This document shows positions 48,151 to 57,334 of a stretch of 64,000 bases of DNA, in pieces; the first letter of the stretch is position 1, and each line of letters begins with the position of its first letter. The notes below the pieces were generated by a model that was given only the letters and a program-made list of their open reading frames with translations, made no database searches and was not told the DNA's origin. A program made the translations under genes and the position numbers. This stretch comes from JALORV01 sp963703945 (GTDB lineage: Bacteria > Pseudomonadota > Gammaproteobacteria > Burkholderiales > Burkholderiaceae_F), in NCBI GenBank assembly GCA_963703945.1, contig CAVPGM010000012.1:124001-188000 (forward strand). Direction: 5' to 3'.

Positions 48151-48693
48151 ATGCGGCGCGTGATCCTGCTGATCCATGCTCATCCTCATCCGGCGCGGTC
48201 GATCGCCGGCCGCGCGATGCTGGCGGCCGTGCGTGACCTGCCGCAGCTCAAGGTACACGCGCTGTATGACACCTACCCGGACTTCGACATCGATCCCGCG
48301 GCAGAACATTCATTGTTGTCGTCGGTCGGGCTGGTGGTCTGGCTGCACCCGCTGTACTGGTACGGCGTGCCGGCGCTGCTCAAGCTGTGGTTCGAAGTGG
48401 TGCTGGTGCGCGGCTGGGCATACGGCGACGGTGGAGTCGCATTGCACGGCAAGGACTGCCTGTGGGTGACGACGACCGGAGCCCTGCCCGAGGCCTATTC
48501 GGAGGCTGGCCCGCATGCGCATGCATTTGAGGCCTTTGTGCCTGCGGTCCGACAGACAGCCCGCTTTTGCGGCATGAACTGGATGGAGCCCATCGTCGTT
48601 CACGGCGCGCATCGAATCGATGCTGCAACCCTCGAGTCGCAGGCACAACAGTTCCGCACGCGACTGCAGCAGTACGTGGGGCGCCATGGCTGA
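48151..48693 (+). CDS. kefF: KefF/KefG-type quinone reductase, potassium-efflux ancillary protein
   Basis: A 180-residue flavodoxin-fold NAD(P)H:quinone oxidoreductase of the KefF/KefG group. The flavin loop motif is ILLIHAHPHPARS, and VVWLHPLYWYGVPALLKLWFE and the conserved block YSEAGPHAHAF follow. KefF binds the KefC channel and raises its activity. It overlaps the kefC start by eight bases. Confidence 0.88.
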   Translation: MRRVILLIHAHPHPARSIAGRAMLAAVRDLPQLKVHALYDTYPDFDIDPAAEHSLLSSVGLVVWLHPLYWYGVPALLKLWFEVVLVRGWAYGDGGVALHGKDCLWVTTTGALPEAYSEAGPHAHAFEAFVPAVRQTARFCGMNWMEPIVVHGAHRIDAATLESQAQQFRTRLQQYVGRHG

Positions 48694-50476
48694 AGCCACG
48701 ATGCTGCGTGACGCGCTGGTCTACCTGGGCGCTGCAGTCGTCTGCGTGCCGCTGGCCAAACGGCTGCGGCTGGGGTCCGTGCTGGGCTACCTGATCGCGG
48801 GCTGTCTCATCGGGCCGTGGGGCCTGGCGTTCGTCACCAATGTGGATTCGATCCTGCGGTTTGCCGAATTCGGCGTGGTGCTGATGCTGTTCCTGATCGG
48901 ACTCGAACTCGACATCAAGCGGCTGGTCGAGATGCACACCACCGTGTTCGGCGGCGGCGCACTGCAGATGGCGGTGTGCGGCGCACTGCTCGGCGTGGCG
49001 GCGTGGATCGCCGGCCTCGACTGGCGGGGCGCGATCGTTGCCGGACTCGCGCTGGCGATGTCGTCGACCGCGATTGCGCTGCAGACGATGGCCGAGCGAA
49101 ACGTGCTCGGCGCGCCGCTGGGACGCAGTGCGTTCGCGGTGCTGCTGTTCCAGGACATCGCGGCTATCCCGCTGATTGCGCTGGTGCCGCTGCTCGGCGG
49201 CGTTCCAGGCGGCGAGCCCGGCTGGCAACTGGCGCTGAAAGGACTGGGCGCCATTGCGGTCGTCGTGCTGATCGGACGCGTTCTGACGCGGCCCATTTTC
49301 CGCCTGATCGCGGCGGCCGATGTGCGCGAAGTCTTTACCGCATTTGCCCTGCTGCTGGTGTTCGGCATTGCCGAACTGATGTCGCTGGCGGGGCTGTCGA
49401 TGGCACTGGGCGCATTCCTGGCCGGGGTCCTGCTCGCCAGCTCCGAATACCGACATGCTCTCGAGACCGACATCGCGCCTTTCAAGGGCCTGCTGCTGGG
49501 TCTGTTCTTCATCGCGGTCGGAATGTCGATCGACTTCGGGCTGGTCGCAAACCGGCCGCTGCAACTCGGGTTGCTGGTGGTCGGTTTGCTCGCCATCAAG
49601 TCGGTCGCGCTGGCTGCGATTGCGCCACGGCTGCAGGTGGCCGATGAACAGCGGTGGCTGTTCGCGGCATTGCTGGCGCAGTCCGGCGAGTTTGCCTTCG
49701 TCGTGTTCGGAATCGCGCGCTCGTCGCGCGTGCTGTCGAACGAATGGGATGCACTCTTGACCGCAGCCGTCGCACTGTCGATGGCGGCTACCCCGCTGCT
49801 GCTGCTCGCGCATGATCGTGTGCTCGCGCAGCGGACGAAGGTCGAGCGCGCAGCCGATCTGATCGACGACAATTCGGCGCCGGTGATCGTGGCCGGGGCC
49901 GGGCGCTACGGACAGATCATCGCCCGCCTGCTATACGCCCATGGCGTACGGGTGACCGTCCTCGATCACGATCCCGACACGATCGACCTGCTGCGCCGCT
50001 TCGGTTTCAAGGTGTTCTACGGCGATGCCCGGCGGCTCGATCTGCTGCGGGCTGCGGGTGCGGCTACCGCGCGGCTGCTGGTGGTCGCGATCGACGACGT
50101 GGAGGACAGCCTGGATCTCGTGGATCTGGTCCGCAGCGAGTTTCCGCAGCTGGCGATCGTCGCGCGCGCGCGCAACGTACGGCACTGGCTGGAACTCGCC
50201 GATCGCGGCATCACACTCGCCGAGCGCGAGACCTTCGAGTCGGCGCTGCGTTCAGGCCGGCAGGCGCTGCAGGTGCTGGGACTGACGCCGTTCGAGGCGC
50301 GCGAAATCGCCGCCCGATTCCGCCGCGCCAATTTGGCGACACTGGCGGCGATGCAGCCGCATTTTCGCGACGAGGCCAAGACGGTGGCGATCGCCAAGAG
50401 CGGCCGGGAAGAACTCGAGGAGAACCTGCGGCGCGACCGGGAAGGACAGGCGCAGCACGACGCCGGCTGGCGATAG
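48686..50476 (+). CDS. kefC: Glutathione-gated potassium/proton antiporter KefC
   Basis: A 596-residue CPA2-family transporter that opens when electrophiles form glutathione adducts, lowering internal pH. About twelve helices (residues 1-380) are visible (RFAEFGVVLMLFLIGLEL with the conserved acidic site, MSSTAIALQTMAER), followed by a cytosolic TrkA-N (KTN) domain (about 398-520: VIVAGAGRYGQIIARLL). The start at 48686 overlaps kefF, as is common in kefFC pairs. Confidence 0.9.
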   Translation: MAEATMLRDALVYLGAAVVCVPLAKRLRLGSVLGYLIAGCLIGPWGLAFVTNVDSILRFAEFGVVLMLFLIGLELDIKRLVEMHTTVFGGGALQMAVCGALLGVAAWIAGLDWRGAIVAGLALAMSSTAIALQTMAERNVLGAPLGRSAFAVLLFQDIAAIPLIALVPLLGGVPGGEPGWQLALKGLGAIAVVVLIGRVLTRPIFRLIAAADVREVFTAFALLLVFGIAELMSLAGLSMALGAFLAGVLLASSEYRHALETDIAPFKGLLLGLFFIAVGMSIDFGLVANRPLQLGLLVVGLLAIKSVALAAIAPRLQVADEQRWLFAALLAQSGEFAFVVFGIARSSRVLSNEWDALLTAAVALSMAATPLLLLAHDRVLAQRTKVERAADLIDDNSAPVIVAGAGRYGQIIARLLYAHGVRVTVLDHDPDTIDLLRRFGFKVFYGDARRLDLLRAAGAATARLLVVAIDDVEDSLDLVDLVRSEFPQLAIVARARNVRHWLELADRGITLAERETFESALRSGRQALQVLGLTPFEAREIAARFRRANLATLAAMQPHFRDEAKTVAIAKSGREELEENLRRDREGQAQHDAGWR

Positions 50477-50478
50477 CG

Positions 50479-51123
50479 TCAGATGCTGCGGAAGCCGTTC
50501 CGCTTGTGCGTGCCGTCGCAGAAGGGCTTGTTCGCCGACTGGCCGCAGCGGCACAGCCACACTTTCTCGGTGACGAAGGTCGAGCCGTCGGCAGCACGGA
50601 ACTCGATCGCGCCCTCGATACGCAACGGTCCATTGGGTTGCGGAAACACGGTGATCGAACCGGATGGCTCGGCCTCGACCGAAGCCGGTACGTTGGCGCA
50701 TCCGCCGCCGTCGGCGAAACCGACCCGCGCATGGCTGCCGTCGCAGAACGGCTTGTTGGCCGACGCGCCGCAGCGGCACAACGCAACTCGCGTGTATTCG
50801 ACGAGCGTCGCATGTTCGCCACTCGGAATGCGGACCCGCGCGCGCAGATAGATCGGTCCCTTCGGCTGGACCGAGGCCAGGTTGCGATCGGGCGGCAGTT
50901 CGAGCGAGCGGCCGTCGTTCGCACTCAGCGTCAGCGCGCCGGTCGGGCAGCGCGCGATCACGTCGATCAAGTGTGCGACCGAGGCGCCATCGGGTCGGAT
51001 CCACGGCCGGGCGTCGCGGTCGAACACCTGAGGCGCTCCGCGTGTGCACTCGCCGGCATGGATGCATCGACTCGAGTCGTAGCGGATCGTGACGTCCTTG
51101 CCGACGTAGTCACGGACGCTCAT
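50479..51123 (-). CDS. CDGSH iron-sulfur protein with an N-terminal Fer4-like domain
   Basis: A 214-residue protein with three iron-sulfur modules. Residues about 15-65 resemble a divergent ferredoxin (Fer4_19) domain: SRCIHAGECTRGAP and ARCPTGAL. Two CDGSH motifs follow, CRCGASANKPFCDGSH (about 115-130) and CRCGQSANKPFCDGTH (about 190-206), each able to hold a 2Fe-2S cluster. Bacterial CDGSH proteins are linked to iron and redox handling; no partner is known. It is downstream of gabD, sharing one base (TGATG), and so is probably co-transcribed with it. Confidence 0.85.
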   Translation of the reverse strand: MSVRDYVGKDVTIRYDSSRCIHAGECTRGAPQVFDRDARPWIRPDGASVAHLIDVIARCPTGALTLSANDGRSLELPPDRNLASVQPKGPIYLRARVRIPSGEHATLVEYTRVALCRCGASANKPFCDGSHARVGFADGGGCANVPASVEAEPSGSITVFPQPNGPLRIEGAIEFRAADGSTFVTEKVWLCRCGQSANKPFCDGTHKRNGFRSI

Positions 51124-52604
51124 CAGACCCCGCCGATGCAGACGTATTTCAGCACCAGGTACTCGTCGATGCCGTACTTCGATCCTTCGCGCCCGATCCC
51201 CGACTGCTTGACGCCGCCGAACGGCGCCACCTCGTTCGACATCAACCCCGTGTTGACGCCGACCATGCCGCTTTCGAGTGCCTCGGCGACCCGCAGCACG
51301 CGGGCGATGTCGCGCGAATAGAAGTAGGCGGCAAGTCCGAACTCGGTCGAATTCGCGGCCGCCACCGCCGCCTCTTCGGTGTCGAACCGGAACACCGGGG
51401 CCACCGGGCCGAACGTCTCCTCGCGAGCGACGAGCATCTCGCGCGTGACGTCAGCCAGCACGGTCGGCTCGAAGAACGTTCCGCCGAGATCATGCGGGTG
51501 TCCGCCGGTCACCACGCGCGCACCCTTGGAACGCGCGTCGGCGATGTGCGCTTTCACCTTGGCCAGCGCATTGCCATCGATCAGCGGGCCCTGCTGCACG
51601 CCTGCGTCGAAGCCGGAACCCACCTTGAGAGCTGCCGCGCGCGCTGCCAGCCGTTCCACGAACGCATCGTAGATGCCCGACTGCGCAAAGAAGCGATTGG
51701 TGCAGACGCAGGTCTGGCCCGAGTTGCGGTACTTCGATGCCAGCGCCCCGTCGACGGCCGCATCGAGGTCGGCATCGTCGAACACGATGAACGGGGCGTT
51801 GCCGCCGAGTTCCAGCGACAGCTTCTTCAGCGTGGGCGCGCTTTGCTGCATCAGGATTCGCCCGACCGCAGTCGACCCGGTGAACGACAGCTTGCGGACG
51901 ACCGGCGATTCACAGAGTGCCTTCCCTACAGTGATCGAACGCAGCTCATCGGCCGGCACCACGTTGAACACGCCGGGCGGAAAGCCGGCGCGCGTAGCCA
52001 GCTCGGCCAGCGCCAGTGCCGAAAGTGGCGTCTGCTCGGCGGGCTTCACCACCACAGTGCAGCCGGCCGCGAGCGCCGGCGCCACCTTGCGGGTGATCAT
52101 CGCGTTCGGGAAATTCCACGGCGTGATCGCGGCGGACACGCCGATCGGCTCCTTGAACACCAGCAGGCGCTTGTCGGCGGCCACGGTCGGGATGGTGTCG
52201 CCGTAGACGCGCTTGGCCTCCTCGGCGAACCATTCGATGAACGCCGCCCCGTAGGCGATCTCGCCGCGGCTTTCGGCCAGCGGCTTGCCCTGCTCGGCGG
52301 TCATCAGCTTCGCGAGGTCCTCCTGGTTCGCCATGACCAGTTCGAACCAGCGTCGGAGGATCGCCGCGCGCTCCTTGGCGAGCAGCCGGCGCCACGCGGG
52401 CCATGCCCGCTCCGCGGCTTCGATGGCTGCGCCCGCCTCCGCGGAGTCGCAGTTCGCGACCTGTGCGATCGTCAGGCCGTCGGCCGGATTGGTCACGGCG
52501 AACTGCGCGCCGTCAGCCGCCGCGCGCCAGTCGCCGTTGATGTAGGCCTGCGTTTTCAGCAGGGAGCCGTCGGCGAACGACGGCATACCGACTTTCTGCA
52601 GCAT
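51123..52604 (-). CDS. gabD: Succinate-semialdehyde dehydrogenase
   Basis: A 493-residue aldehyde dehydrogenase that oxidises succinic semialdehyde to succinate with NAD(P)+. The active-site segments are LSLELGGNAPFIVFDDADLD (general-base glutamate) and KYRNSGQTCVCTNRF (catalytic cysteine), with the cofactor loop ITPWNFPNAMITRK. The C-terminal GGVKQSGIGREG is typical of GabD. The start at 52604 was chosen because the N-terminus QAYINGDWRAA lies at the expected distance; the earlier part of the frame overlaps the divergent oxygenase gene and is not expected. Confidence 0.9.
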   Translation of the reverse strand: MLQKVGMPSFADGSLLKTQAYINGDWRAAADGAQFAVTNPADGLTIAQVANCDSAEAGAAIEAAERAWPAWRRLLAKERAAILRRWFELVMANQEDLAKLMTAEQGKPLAESRGEIAYGAAFIEWFAEEAKRVYGDTIPTVAADKRLLVFKEPIGVSAAITPWNFPNAMITRKVAPALAAGCTVVVKPAEQTPLSALALAELATRAGFPPGVFNVVPADELRSITVGKALCESPVVRKLSFTGSTAVGRILMQQSAPTLKKLSLELGGNAPFIVFDDADLDAAVDGALASKYRNSGQTCVCTNRFFAQSGIYDAFVERLAARAAALKVGSGFDAGVQQGPLIDGNALAKVKAHIADARSKGARVVTGGHPHDLGGTFFEPTVLADVTREMLVAREETFGPVAPVFRFDTEEAAVAAANSTEFGLAAYFYSRDIARVLRVAEALESGMVGVNTGLMSNEVAPFGGVKQSGIGREGSKYGIDEYLVLKYVCIGGV

Positions 52605-52701
52605 CGCGATCTCCCGCATTCCGGACATCAAGAATACTGCGAAGCGCCGGCCCGAAGTCGTCCCGCTACACTCCGAAGGCCTCATAAGTCCGCGCCGAGA
52701 C

Positions 52702-53619
52702 ATGAAGTTCGAAAGCCTTGCTCCCGACCTGCAGACATGGTTTCGCGACATGGTTCGTCGCGGCAGCACTCGCGACGCGATGGAAAAGGCCCTGACGTCG
52801 GCGGGCTACCAGGAGCGCTACGCGCTCGATGCCGTCGCTGCGGCCCTGTTGGCGCTGCCATCGGCCCCGCCGCCAGCCCAGCCAGCGCCCCAGGCAGCGG
52901 CGCGGGCGCCGGCCGAGGTGGCCACTGCGGTAGCCGCCGGCGAGGGTCAGACGCTCACCCAGCAGCTGATCGAGATGCCGAACACGATCTCGACGGCCGA
53001 TCGCGAGATACAGATGCTGTTCGCGTTGACCGCGCCGCGCGTGGTTCTTTTCGGCAACCTGCTGTCAGTCGAGGAATGCGAACAGATGGTCGAACTGTCG
53101 CGCGGCAAGCTCGAGCGATCGAGCGTCGTCAATAACGAGACCGGCAGCTACGATGTCCATCCGCATCGCACGAGCTATGGCACCTATTTCAACCGTGGCG
53201 AGAATGAGCTGATCCGCCGGCTCGAGCAGCGCATCGCCGAGCTCGTCCAGTTTCCGATCGAAAACGGCGAGCCGATCCAGATCCTGCACTACGAGCCAGG
53301 CGGCGAATACCGGCCGCATCACGATTACTTCGATCCCAAGCAGGCGGGCAACGAGCAGGTATTGAAGCAGGGCGGGCAGCGGATCGCGACACTGATCATG
53401 TACCTGAACGATGTCGAGGCGGGAGGTTCGACCGTGTTTCCCGAGGTGGGTCTCGACGTCCTGCCCCGGCGTGGCAACGCCGTGTACTTCGCTTACTGCT
53501 CCGAGACGGGCGCGCTCGACGCGCGGTCGCTGCACGGCGGCAGTCCGGTCGGTACCGGCGAGAAGTGGATTGCGACCAAGTGGTTCCGCGAGCAGCCCTA
53601 CAGCGGCAGTGGCGCGTGA
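52702..53619 (+). CDS. Prolyl 4-hydroxylase-like 2OG-Fe(II) oxygenase
   Basis: A 305-residue oxygenase. Residues 1-50 form a small helical N-terminal part (TWFRDMVRRGSTRDAME), residues about 51-85 are a Pro-Ala linker, and the double-stranded beta-helix follows with the iron ligands in YRPHHDYFD and SLHGGSPV and the 2-oxoglutarate lysine in GEKWIATKWF. The family hydroxylates proline or other residues, or small molecules; the substrate is unknown. It is divergent from gabD, with a 97-base gap. Confidence 0.85.
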   Translation: MKFESLAPDLQTWFRDMVRRGSTRDAMEKALTSAGYQERYALDAVAAALLALPSAPPPAQPAPQAAARAPAEVATAVAAGEGQTLTQQLIEMPNTISTADREIQMLFALTAPRVVLFGNLLSVEECEQMVELSRGKLERSSVVNNETGSYDVHPHRTSYGTYFNRGENELIRRLEQRIAELVQFPIENGEPIQILHYEPGGEYRPHHDYFDPKQAGNEQVLKQGGQRIATLIMYLNDVEAGGSTVFPEVGLDVLPRRGNAVYFAYCSETGALDARSLHGGSPVGTGEKWIATKWFREQPYSGSGA

Positions 53620-53629
53620 AGCTCGTGCC

Positions 53630-54271
53630 ATGCCGCCGCTCTCCCATCTCTTCGAAAACAACCGCACCTGGTCCGAGCGAATCCGCCGTCTCGATCCGGA
53701 ATTCTTCCCTAGGCTTTCGCGCCAACAGCGACCGCGCTATTTGTGGATTGGCTGCGCAGACAGCCGGGTGCCAGCCAACGAAATCGTGGGGCTTCTTCCC
53801 GGCGAACTGTTCGTCCATCGCAATATCGCCAACCTCGTCGTTCACAGCGACCTGAACTGCCTGTCGGTCATGCAGTTTGCTGTCGACGTGCTACAGATCG
53901 AGCACATCATTGTCTGCGGCCATTACGGTTGCTCCGGTGTTGCCGCGGCCTTTGCGAACCAGCGCGTGGGCCTTGCGGACAACTGGCTCCGCCATGTCCA
54001 GGACGTGCATGCGAAACATGACGCCGGAGTCCTCGCGATGCCCGACCTGCCACGCCGCATCGACCGATTGTGCGAGCTCAACGTGATCGAGCAGGTGGCG
54101 AACGTCTGCCAGACCACGATCGTGTGCGACGCGTGGGAGCGCGGGCAGGATCTTGCCGTGCATGGCTGGGTTTACGGCCTTAAGGACGGTCTCGTCCGCG
54201 ACCTCGGCACGACGGTTAGCAAGCCGGCGGATGCCCGCGCCGCCTATGAAGCAGCGCTGGCCTCGCTCTAA
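53630..54271 (+). CDS. can: Beta-class carbonic anhydrase
   Basis: A 213-residue beta carbonic anhydrase that interconverts carbon dioxide and bicarbonate in the cytoplasm. The zinc ligands are C42 (in GCADSRVP, with D44 and R46), H98 and C101 (in VCGHYGCSG). The start MPPLSHLFENNRTWSERI is close to E. coli Can. It begins 11 bases after the oxygenase gene. The 3' flank leads to the two tRNA-Lys genes. Confidence 0.93.
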   Translation: MPPLSHLFENNRTWSERIRRLDPEFFPRLSRQQRPRYLWIGCADSRVPANEIVGLLPGELFVHRNIANLVVHSDLNCLSVMQFAVDVLQIEHIIVCGHYGCSGVAAAFANQRVGLADNWLRHVQDVHAKHDAGVLAMPDLPRRIDRLCELNVIEQVANVCQTTIVCDAWERGQDLAVHGWVYGLKDGLVRDLGTTVSKPADARAAYEAALASL

Positions 54272-54422
54272 GGCGCTCGTGATCCAGTGGTGAAATCGTT
54301 TGACACGGCCGGTTGTGCGCCGACCAACCGCCACTCATGCGAGCAAACTGACCCGCGGCGGAGTATGTATCTGGGTAAGTGCGTCCTCTCTGCCCTGAGG
54401 AAGCCTTGATTTGATGGAAAGT

Positions 54423-54498
54423 TGGTGGGTCGTGAAGGATTCGAACCTTCGACCTACGGATTAAGAGTCCGCTGCTCTACCAACTGAGCTAACGACCC
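54423..54498 (-). tRNA. tRNA-Lys (anticodon CTT)
   Basis: A 76-base cloverleaf on the minus strand with encoded CCA: acceptor GGGTCGT/ACGACCC, D arm AGCTCAGTTGGTAGAGC, anticodon loop CTCTTAA (anticodon CTT), T arm GAAGGTTCGAATCCTTC. It lies 51 bases downstream of a second tRNA-Lys gene on the same strand. Confidence 0.95.
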
Positions 54499-54549
54499 GC
54501 TTTCCTGCTCTCTTGCCTGCTCGAAACATTGCGACCTGCCGGAAATCGC

Positions 54550-54625
54550 TGGTGGGTCGTGCAAGATTCGAACTTGCGACCAACGGATTAAAAGTCCGCT
54601 GCTCTACCGACTGAGCTAACGACCC
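54550..54625 (-). tRNA. tRNA-Lys (anticodon TTT)
   Basis: A 76-base cloverleaf on the minus strand with encoded CCA: acceptor GGGTCGT/ACGACCC, D arm AGCTCAGTCGGTAGAGC, anticodon loop CTTTTAA (anticodon TTT), T arm GCAAGTTCGAATCTTGC. It differs from its neighbour at the anticodon and in the T stem, so the two are an old duplication rather than a recent copy. Confidence 0.95.
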
Positions 54626-54832
54626 GAGCCTCCTACCGCCGGTTCCTGCGTTTCCTGCGGGATCCTGCGGGCTACAAGAAAAGATCCCGCGGGACGTCTC
54701 GGGACTGCAGTTCGGGCGGTCGTCGCCGCTAGTCGTCGCCGATTACCGAATCGCATCGAGAGCCCGAAATTATGCCGATCGCGGGATCGCGGGTCAAACC
54801 GCGCACCGCATCGATGCAGTGCGCGCCGGCGG

Positions 54833-56404
54833 TCAGCCGGACAGATCGACCGTCGGCAAGCGGGCATCGAACGATTCGAACTCCACCGTGATGCGAGTTC
54901 CCGGCCACGCGGGGTCCGTGCTTTCCGGATTGTGGCTGACCCGGACGAGCGCATCGTGCTGTTCGGCGATCTCGCGCACGATGGCAAGGCCCAGTCCGCT
55001 GCCGTCCACGTTGGTGCCGAGAATCCGATAGAAGCGGTCGAACACGCGCTGGCGCTCGCCTTCCGGAATGCCTGGCCCGGTGTCCTCCACTTCGATGAAG
55101 ACCGAGGTCTCGCTTCGCACGATCCGCACGGTGACACTGCCGCCGCCCGGTGTATAGCGCAATGCGTTGTCGAGTAGATTCTTCAGCAGTTCGCGCACCA
55201 GCATGGGTGCCGCAATGACGCGTGCAGGCCGGTCCGGGCCCTCGAAGCCGAGATCGACGCCGCGCGCGATGGCATCGGGCACCGCTTCGCGTACGACATC
55301 GCGAGCCAGCGGCACCAGGTCGCTGGCGGCGAATCCGCTCGGATCGCTGGCCTGGTATTCGGCACGCGCCAACGCGAGCAGCTGGTTGATCAGGTGTGTC
55401 GCGCGTTCGGTCGACGTCGCGATGTAGCGCAGCGTCCGCTTCAGCTCGTGCGGATCGGTCTCGCGCAGCGCGAGTTCCGCCTGCGTGCGCAGCCCGGCGA
55501 GCGGCGTCTTCATCTGGTGGGCCGCATCGGCCAGGAAGCGCCGCTGCATGTCCATGGTCAGCGAAAGCCGCGACAGCAGGTCGTTGAACGAACTCACCAG
55601 CGGAGCGATTTCCTCCGGCGCGCCGCGCGCGTCGATCGGCGACAGGTCGTCGGGCTGGCGCTTGCGGATGCGCGCCTGCAGGTCGGCCAGCGGAGCAAGC
55701 CCGCGCGTCAGGCCGAACCAGACCAGCACCACCGCGATCGGCAGGACGATGAATTGCGGGATGATGACGCCGCGGATGATCTCGTTGGCGAGCTGCGACC
55801 GCTTTTCCAGGGTTTCGGCAACCTGCACCAGTGCGTATTCACGACGTCCGTCGCGGTTGAACTCGACCCACGTGTAAGCGACACGGATTTCGGTGCCGCG
55901 CAGATGATCGGACCGGAACTGGACGGTGCGCGCGACCGGCTGCACCTCTTCGGGGGGCAGCGGCAGGTCGTTGTCGCCGGCGATGAGCTCGCCTCGCAGG
56001 CCGAGCACCATGTAGTAGACACTGTCGGTGGCGTCCGCGTGCAGCATTTCGCGCGCACTCATCGGCAGCTGCAGCACGACACTGCCGCGTGACTCCCGCA
56101 CATGATTGGCGAGTGCGCCGACCGAATCGGCCAGGCTGCGGTCGAACGGTGCATTGGCGATGGTCTGCGCGACGATATAGGTGATCGTCACGCTCATCGG
56201 CCACAGCAGCAGCAGCGGTGCGAGCATCCAGTCGAGGATTTCGCCGAACAGCGAGCGCTGTTCAAACCGCAGGCGCAGCGGGTTGACCAGGCGTCCCGTG
56301 CCGTCGTCGGCAGCGGGGGGCGTCGGCGCTGGTGCATCGGCCGCATCGCGACGACGCGGCCACGGCACTTGCAGACGGCGCTTCGGTCGGCCTTCGTCAG
56401 GCAT
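54833..56404 (-). CDS. Sensor histidine kinase of a TctE/QseC-type two-component system
   Basis: A 523-residue inner-membrane kinase. Two membrane helices (about 62-85 and 205-225) flank a periplasmic sensor domain of the TctE/2CSK type. The phosphorylated histidine is in FLADAAHQMKTPLAGL (about residue 296), and the ATPase boxes are NLLDNALRYTP, DTGPGIPEG, FDRFYR and GSGLGLAIVREIA. The signal is not evident. The partner response-regulator gene lies just upstream on the same strand, 23 bases away. Confidence 0.9.
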   Translation of the reverse strand: MPDEGRPKRRLQVPWPRRRDAADAPAPTPPAADDGTGRLVNPLRLRFEQRSLFGEILDWMLAPLLLLWPMSVTITYIVAQTIANAPFDRSLADSVGALANHVRESRGSVVLQLPMSAREMLHADATDSVYYMVLGLRGELIAGDNDLPLPPEEVQPVARTVQFRSDHLRGTEIRVAYTWVEFNRDGRREYALVQVAETLEKRSQLANEIIRGVIIPQFIVLPIAVVLVWFGLTRGLAPLADLQARIRKRQPDDLSPIDARGAPEEIAPLVSSFNDLLSRLSLTMDMQRRFLADAAHQMKTPLAGLRTQAELALRETDPHELKRTLRYIATSTERATHLINQLLALARAEYQASDPSGFAASDLVPLARDVVREAVPDAIARGVDLGFEGPDRPARVIAAPMLVRELLKNLLDNALRYTPGGGSVTVRIVRSETSVFIEVEDTGPGIPEGERQRVFDRFYRILGTNVDGSGLGLAIVREIAEQHDALVRVSHNPESTDPAWPGTRITVEFESFDARLPTVDLSG

Positions 56405-56427
56405 GGACCGGCCTGTTCCGCACGCGA

Positions 56428-57129
56428 TCAGCTGACGCCGGTGGCGACATCCGAGGCCGGATCGGCAATTCGTTCGAGGTAGTAGCCCAGCCCCCGGACC
56501 GTGACGATGCGCACAGCATCGGCTTCGATCTTCTTGCGCAGCCGATGAACGTAGACCTCGATGGCGTTGTTGCTGACCTCCTCGCCCCAGCTGCACAGGT
56601 GATCGACCAGCTGTTCCTTGCTGACCAGACGCCCCGGCCGCTGCAACAGGATCTCCAGGAGGCTCAATTCGCGGGCGGAAAGCTCGAGCATCTGGTCGTT
56701 CAGGTAGGCGACATGCCCCACCTGGTCGAACGTCAGCGGTCCGTGCTTGAGCAACGTCTGCGCGCCGCCGGCGGCCCGCCGCGTCAGTGCCCGCACGCGC
56801 GCTTCAAGTTCCGATAGCGCGAACGGCTTGGCCATGTAGTCGTCGGCGCCGAGATCCAGTCCCTTGACGCGCTGCTCGACGCTGTCGCCTGCGGTCAGGA
56901 TCAGCACCGGCACTGTGCTGTTGCGCGCCCGCAGGCGCTTGAGCACGTCGAGCCCCGAAAGGCCGGGCAGTCCGATGTCCAGGATCAGCAAGTCGAACGG
57001 CTGGGCGGTCAGTGCGCTGTCGGCTTTCTGCCCGCATTGAACGACATCGACGGCATAGCCGCCGGCCCGCAGCGAACGGGACAGGCCGTCCGCAAGTACC
57101 GCGTCGTCTTCGGCGATCAGTATTCGCAT
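56428..57129 (-). CDS. OmpR-family response regulator (TctD/QseB type)
   Basis: A 233-residue regulator. The receiver domain (1-115) has the acidic pocket in IAEDD, the phosphorylated D51 in LILDIGLPG and the signalling lysine K101 in YMAKPF. The C-terminal winged helix (about 128-222) ends in RTVRGLGYYLE, here VTVRGLGYYLE. It is the first gene of the pair and is transcribed away from recA. The regulated genes are not known; in TctDE systems they include tricarboxylate transport. Confidence 0.9.
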   Translation of the reverse strand: MRILIAEDDAVLADGLSRSLRAGGYAVDVVQCGQKADSALTAQPFDLLILDIGLPGLSGLDVLKRLRARNSTVPVLILTAGDSVEQRVKGLDLGADDYMAKPFALSELEARVRALTRRAAGGAQTLLKHGPLTFDQVGHVAYLNDQMLELSARELSLLEILLQRPGRLVSKEQLVDHLCSWGEEVSNNAIEVYVHRLRKKIEADAVRIVTVRGLGYYLERIADPASDVATGVS

Positions 57130-57254
57130 GGGTGGCGGGTATGCTCGGCCCGAGGTCGGGGGTGCGCGCCGCAGTCTAGGGCGCGGCCGAGGGGCGCGGC
57201 AAGGCGCAGGCTTCGACAAAGACGTGTCCCACGACCGGCACGGTTGACAACCGC

Positions 57255-57298
57255 TACTGGAAGTATTTACAGTGGATGAACTGTAATTATTTTCAGTG
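57255..57298 (+). promoter_or_regulatory. Two tandem LexA (SOS) boxes upstream of recA
   Basis: Two sites match the LexA pattern CTGT-N8-ACAG. The first, TACTGGAAGTATTTACAGTG (57255-57274), has one mismatch; the second, AACTGTAATTATTTTCAGTG (57279-57298), has one mismatch in the right arm. A TTGACA -35 element (57244-57249) lies just before, and a TTTACA -10 candidate falls inside the first box, so LexA would block the promoter directly. Confidence 0.8.
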
Positions 57299-57334
57299 CC
57301 TCGGATTTTCCGGGGCCGGCGAGCGGAGGCGGCG

